The notes under the pieces were generated by a model that had not been told where the DNA came from, ran no database searches, and worked only from the letters and a program-made list of their open reading frames with translations. The position numbers were made by a program, and so were the translations under genes. This document shows, piece by piece, positions 60,693 through 64,000 of a stretch of DNA of 64,000 bases; within the stretch, counting starts at the first letter, position 1, and each line of letters starts with the position of its first letter. Source of the stretch: Comamonadaceae bacterium (GTDB taxonomy: Bacteria > Pseudomonadota > Gammaproteobacteria > Burkholderiales > Burkholderiaceae_C); assembly GCA_947373185.1 (NCBI GenBank), contig CANBWP010000004.1, forward strand, positions 53,087 through 117,086. The letters are read 5' to 3'.

Positions 60693-61657
60693 TGCAAGTC
60701 TTAACGGGTTTTTTATTGGCTGCGTTTTGCAGCTACGCCGGTGCCTGGTACATCGGCATGATTGAGGGTAACTTTGCCCTTCTCATGCTCATGGCAGTCA
60801 TTGTGTCTGGGGTTTACTGGTTGGCTGAACGGTTTTATTTTTGGCCCCAACGCCTGAAAGCCGCTGAACAACTTGACAGTGATACAGCCCAGCGCCAACA
60901 AGAATTGGCCAAAATGGGCATTGACCGGGTTGACACAGACACAGGCGAGGCACGCCAGCGTTTATTGATGCAGCCTTGGTGGTTGGATTGGACTGCCGGT
61001 CTTTTCCCCGTCATTTTGTTCATTTTCATCTTGCGCTCATTTTTATTTGAGCCCTTCAAGATCCCCTCGGGTTCCATGATCCCAACCCTTTGGATTGGTG
61101 ACTTGATTTTGGTGAATAAATTCCACTATGGCATTCGTTTGCCCGTTGCCAATATCAAAGTGACCCAAGGCACGCCAGTGGCGCGTGGCGATGTCATGGT
61201 GTTTCGCTATCCTCCTCGCCCCAGTGCCGACTACATCAAGCGGGTGGTTGGCATTCCTGGCGACGAAGTGGCCTATCTGAACAAAAAATTGACGATCAAC
61301 GGTCAAGCGATCCCCACGGAGTCGGTGCCAGAATTTTTTGACGAATCTGTCATGCGTTACTTCAAGCAGTCTCGTGAGAAACTGGGTGATAAATCACACA
61401 ACCTGATTGTGGACGACGAGCGCCCCGCCTTCATCCCGGGCGCGGATGATTTTGCTTTCAAAGAAAACTGTCAATACACTGTCGAAGGTGTGACTTGCAA
61501 GGTGCCAGAAGGCCACTATTTCATGATGGGTGACAATCGCGACAATTCATTGGATTCTCGGTATTGGGGCTTTGTGCCAGATGCCAACATCGTGGGCAAA
61601 GCATTTTTTGTTTGGATGAATTTTGGCAATTTGGGCCGCATTGGTTCCTTCAACTGA
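60692..61657 (+). CDS. lepB: Signal peptidase I
   Basis: A 321-residue membrane protease. Two N-terminal helices precede the catalytic domain with Ser128 (IPSGSMIPTL) and Lys183 (YIKRVVGIPGD); GDNRDNSLDSR is the last box. It removes signal peptides from exported proteins. Start ATG 60692 shares a base with the lepA stop. Confidence 0.97.
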   Translation: MQVLTGFLLAAFCSYAGAWYIGMIEGNFALLMLMAVIVSGVYWLAERFYFWPQRLKAAEQLDSDTAQRQQELAKMGIDRVDTDTGEARQRLLMQPWWLDWTAGLFPVILFIFILRSFLFEPFKIPSGSMIPTLWIGDLILVNKFHYGIRLPVANIKVTQGTPVARGDVMVFRYPPRPSADYIKRVVGIPGDEVAYLNKKLTINGQAIPTESVPEFFDESVMRYFKQSREKLGDKSHNLIVDDERPAFIPGADDFAFKENCQYTVEGVTCKVPEGHYFMMGDNRDNSLDSRYWGFVPDANIVGKAFFVWMNFGNLGRIGSFN

Positions 61658-61715
61658 GCTCAGTTTTTACCCTCACCATTTTTTGCAGACACATTACACA
61701 TCACAGGTCATCAAT

Positions 61716-62402
61716 TTGAACGACGGTCTAGGTCAATTACAGCTTCGCTTGAATCACAGCTTTCAAGATGTGAGTTTGCTGGAGCGCGCAGTGACGCATC
61801 GCAGTTTTTCAGCCGACCACAACGAGCGGCTCGAATTTTTGGGAGACTCTGTGTTGAATCTGGCCGTCGCACACCTGTTGTACGCCCAATTGAGCACGCT
61901 GCCCGAGGGCGATTTGTCTCGTGTTCGGGCCAACTTGGTGAAACAGGAAACCCTGCACCAATTGGCCCTCAAGTTGGATGTGGCCAGTTGCTTGAAGCTG
62001 GGTGAGGGTGAGTTGAAATCTGGCGGACAACGCCGGCCATCGATTTTGGCGGACGCTTTGGAAGCCTTGATTGGTGCGGTATTTCTCGATGCAGGCTATG
62101 AAGTCGCCGAAAAACTGGTGCATGGCTTGTTCCAAAATGTGGCCATCAATCCCAACATGTTGGCCGCTGCGAAAGATCCGAAAACCGAATTGCAAGAATG
62201 GTTGCAAGGTCGCAAATTACAGTTGCCACACTACAGCGTGGTAGCCACTTCCGGCGCGGCCCATCGTCAAATTTTTGATGTGGCCTGCGACATTCCCGAA
62301 CTCAGTCTCTCACAGCATGGCAGCGGCCCTTCGCGCCGTGCCGGTGAGCAAGCCGCGGCAGCCGCCATGCTTGAAATTTTGAAAGCCAAGGCACGCGGAT
62401 GA
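61716..62402 (+). CDS. rnc: Ribonuclease III
   Basis: A 228-residue enzyme. [13 protein letters not shown] holds the catalytic acids, and [18 protein letters not shown] the second set; a dsRNA-binding domain closes the protein ([16 protein letters not shown] onward). TTG 61716 is preferred: AGGT lies seven bases upstream and the length equals the family norm. The stop overlaps the era ATG (ATGA). Confidence 0.95.
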   Translation: MNDGLGQLQLRLNHSFQDVSLLERAVTHRSFSADHNERLEFLGDSVLNLAVAHLLYAQLSTLPEGDLSRVRANLVKQETLHQLALKLDVASCLKLGEGELKSGGQRRPSILADALEALIGAVFLDAGYEVAEKLVHGLFQNVAINPNMLAAAKDPKTELQEWLQGRKLQLPHYSVVATSGAAHRQIFDVACDIPELSLSQHGSGPSRRAGEQAAAAAMLEILKAKARG

Positions 62403-63310
62403 ACACAGAAACCACCCCCCAACGTTGCGGCTTGGTCGCCATTGTTGGCAAACCCAATGTGGGCAAATCCACCTTGCTCAACGCATTGGTCGGTCAAAAA
62501 ATCAGCATCACTTCACGCAAAGCGCAAACCACGCGCCACCGTATTACAGGTATTCGCACCGAAGGCGCGACGCAGTTTGTGTTTGTTGACACACCTGGTT
62601 TTCAAACTCGACACAACACGGCGCTGAACAAGTCTTTGAACAAAACTGTTCTGGGCGCTGTCGGCGATGTGGACCTGGTGCTGTTTGTGGTGGAAGCGGG
62701 CATGTTCAATACAGCCGATGCCAAAGTGTTGGCCTTGCTCAAGCCCGATGTGCCTGTTTTGTTGATCGCCAATAAGTTGGATGCCATCAACCGACGTGAA
62801 GACTTAGCGCCTTGGCTGAAAGAGATGCAAGAGCGACATCCATTCACTGAGTTTGTGCCCATGTCGGCCAAAAACGCCAAGGACATTGAGCGCTTGATGG
62901 GCTACTGCGAAAAGTACCTGCCCGAGCAAGCCTGGTGGTACGCCGAAGATGAACTGACCGACCGCAGCGAAAAGTTTTTGGCCAGCGAAATTGTTCGCGA
63001 AAAATTGTTCCGCTTCACGGGGGACGAGTTGCCCTACACCTCCACAGTGGTCATTGATAAATTTGAAGAAGAACCCAGCCGTTCTGCCAAGCGCATGATT
63101 CGAATTGCAGCCACCATTGTGGTCGAACGCGATGGTCACAAAGCCATGGTCATTGGCGACAAAGGTGAACGACTTAAACGCATCGGCACTGAAGCGCGCC
63201 AGGAGTTGGAAAAACTCATGGATGCCAAAGTGTTCATCGAGTTGTGGGTCAAGGTTCGCTCTGGCTGGGCCGACGACGAAGCGCGTGTTCGCTCCTTCGG
63301 TTACGAGTAA
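62399..63310 (+). CDS. era: GTPase Era
   Basis: A 303-residue GTPase. P-loop [14 protein letters not shown] near 17-30, DTPGFQ the G3, NKLD the G4, and a C-terminal KH domain with [24 protein letters not shown]. It matures 16S rRNA. Overlaps rnc by four bases; recO follows after 12 bases. Confidence 0.98.
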   Translation: MNTETTPQRCGLVAIVGKPNVGKSTLLNALVGQKISITSRKAQTTRHRITGIRTEGATQFVFVDTPGFQTRHNTALNKSLNKTVLGAVGDVDLVLFVVEAGMFNTADAKVLALLKPDVPVLLIANKLDAINRREDLAPWLKEMQERHPFTEFVPMSAKNAKDIERLMGYCEKYLPEQAWWYAEDELTDRSEKFLASEIVREKLFRFTGDELPYTSTVVIDKFEEEPSRSAKRMIRIAATIVVERDGHKAMVIGDKGERLKRIGTEARQELEKLMDAKVFIELWVKVRSGWADDEARVRSFGYE

Positions 63311-63322
63311 AAAGCGCAGGCC

Positions 63323-64000
63323 ATGGCCGCAGTCTTGAAACGAATTTCGGATGAGCCGGCCTATGTGCTGCACCGCTACGATTGGAGCGAGTCCAGCCTC
63401 ATCCTCGAGGTTTTCACGCGGCATCATGGGCGTGTTGCGTTGGTCGCCAAAGGCGCTAAAAAACCCAGCTCTTCTTTCCGGCCCGTTTTGCTGCCGCTTC
63501 AGGCCATTCAAGTGGCCTACGGTGGCGACGCAGACATTCGCACCTTGAAGTCGGCCGAGTGGGTGGGCGGTCATGTCATGCCAACTGGCGATGCCTTGCT
63601 CTCTGGGTATTACTTGAACGAGCTGCTCCTCAAGTTGTTGGCGCGAGAAGATCCACATCCTTCATTGTTCGATGCTTACGCAGCGACTGTGAGGGTCATG
63701 GCCACAGAGCCGGGTGAGTTGCTTCAAGCTTCGCTGCGCGTGTTTGAGCTTTTATTGCTCAGAGAAATAGGTTTGTTACCGAGTCTGAATTGCCAAACGC
63801 TCACCATGGCCGACTTGGACGAGACCCGAGACTACTGCTTGGTGCCAGAAGGTGGTTTGCGCTTGGCGCACCGTGATGACCGTCATGCATTGACGGGCGC
63901 TCAGTGGACAGCGCTGCAAAACGCCTTGGATGGCGCATCCGCTTTTACGGACACACTTCGTTTGAGCTTGGACATGCTCACGCCACTTCGCACTCAACTT
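63323..64000 (+). CDS. recO: DNA repair protein RecO (5' part)
   Basis: An open frame of 226 codons runs to the window end with no stop, so the gene is cut there. [40 protein letters not shown] is the OB-fold N-terminus of RecO; the helical domain follows. It loads RecA with RecR at gaps. In Burkholderiales pdxJ usually follows. Confidence 0.95.
   Translation, partial: MAAVLKRISDEPAYVLHRYDWSESSLILEVFTRHHGRVALVAKGAKKPSSSFRPVLLPLQAIQVAYGGDADIRTLKSAEWVGGHVMPTGDALLSGYYLNELLLKLLAREDPHPSLFDAYAATVRVMATEPGELLQASLRVFELLLLREIGLLPSLNCQTLTMADLDETRDYCLVPEGGLRLAHRDDRHALTGAQWTALQNALDGASAFTDTLRLSLDMLTPLRTQL

Overview
The window is one contiguous piece of chromosome from a moderate-GC betaproteobacterium. 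Gene order (argH-ppc-hemCDXY, rne/rluC to rpmF-plsX-fabHDG-acpP-fabF, mucD-lepA-lepB-rnc-era-recO), a Bug-type receptor and a tRNA-Leu(CAA) beside many TTG codons and several TTG starts all point to Burkholderiales, most likely Comamonadaceae of the Limnohabitans/Rhodoferax kind. That placement is inference from content and codon style. I see no insertion sequence, prophage or CRISPR array. Genes are tightly packed, with many ATGA or TGATG stop/start overlaps.

Layout. 1-3150: the end of a branched-chain amino acid type ABC transporter (livH partial, livM, livG, livF). 3201-7561: a Bug receptor coupled to a 2Fe-2S/FAD reductase, then a divergent SDR and MFS pair. 7527-8969: two unrecognised membrane proteins and tRNA-Leu(CAA). 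9097-16990: a sugar catabolic island with an aldose dehydrogenase and lactonase on one strand, and FucU mutarotase, a GntR regulator, a DapA-type aldolase, a three-part TRAP transporter and a PfkB kinase on the other. 16981-18198: an FTR1/cupredoxin iron uptake pair behind a probable Fur box. 18352-24026: cysM, nudix, tusA, galU, valS. 24164-33381: assorted metabolism and repair (a flavin monooxygenase with a 59-residue DUF2783 partner, rubrerythrin, an old yellow enzyme, yaaA, queF, a dienoyl-CoA isomerase, dinB, an FMN 2-hydroxyacid dehydrogenase, a hemerythrin).

33394-41927 holds argH, ppc and the haem genes hemC, hemD, hemX, hemY. 42029-50674 holds rne with a long leader, rluC, a HAD phosphatase, a Rieske protein, sppA, an RsmI-like methylase, maf and yceD. 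50837-56384 is the classic rpmF-plsX-fabH-fabD-fabG-acpP-fabF lipid operon. 56390-64000 is a YgfX-like protein, a DegP/MucD protease, a non-coding stretch with a candidate small RNA, then lepA-lepB-rnc-era-recO (recO is cut by the window end).

The most notable system is the sugar island. FucU, an aldose 1-dehydrogenase of the L-fucose type, a fuconolactonase-type amidohydrolase and a DapA-family aldolase together make an oxidative (non-phosphorylating) route for L-fucose or a similar sugar, fed by a TRAP importer. A perfect 14-bp palindrome in the shared divergent promoter is a good operator candidate for the local GntR repressor. The sugar-acid dehydratase needed by this route is not in the window. 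Other points are the missing rpoE-rseA-rseB block before mucD, a structured 450-bp region with a 16-bp palindrome and a terminator-ended RNA candidate before lepA, and a long rne leader.
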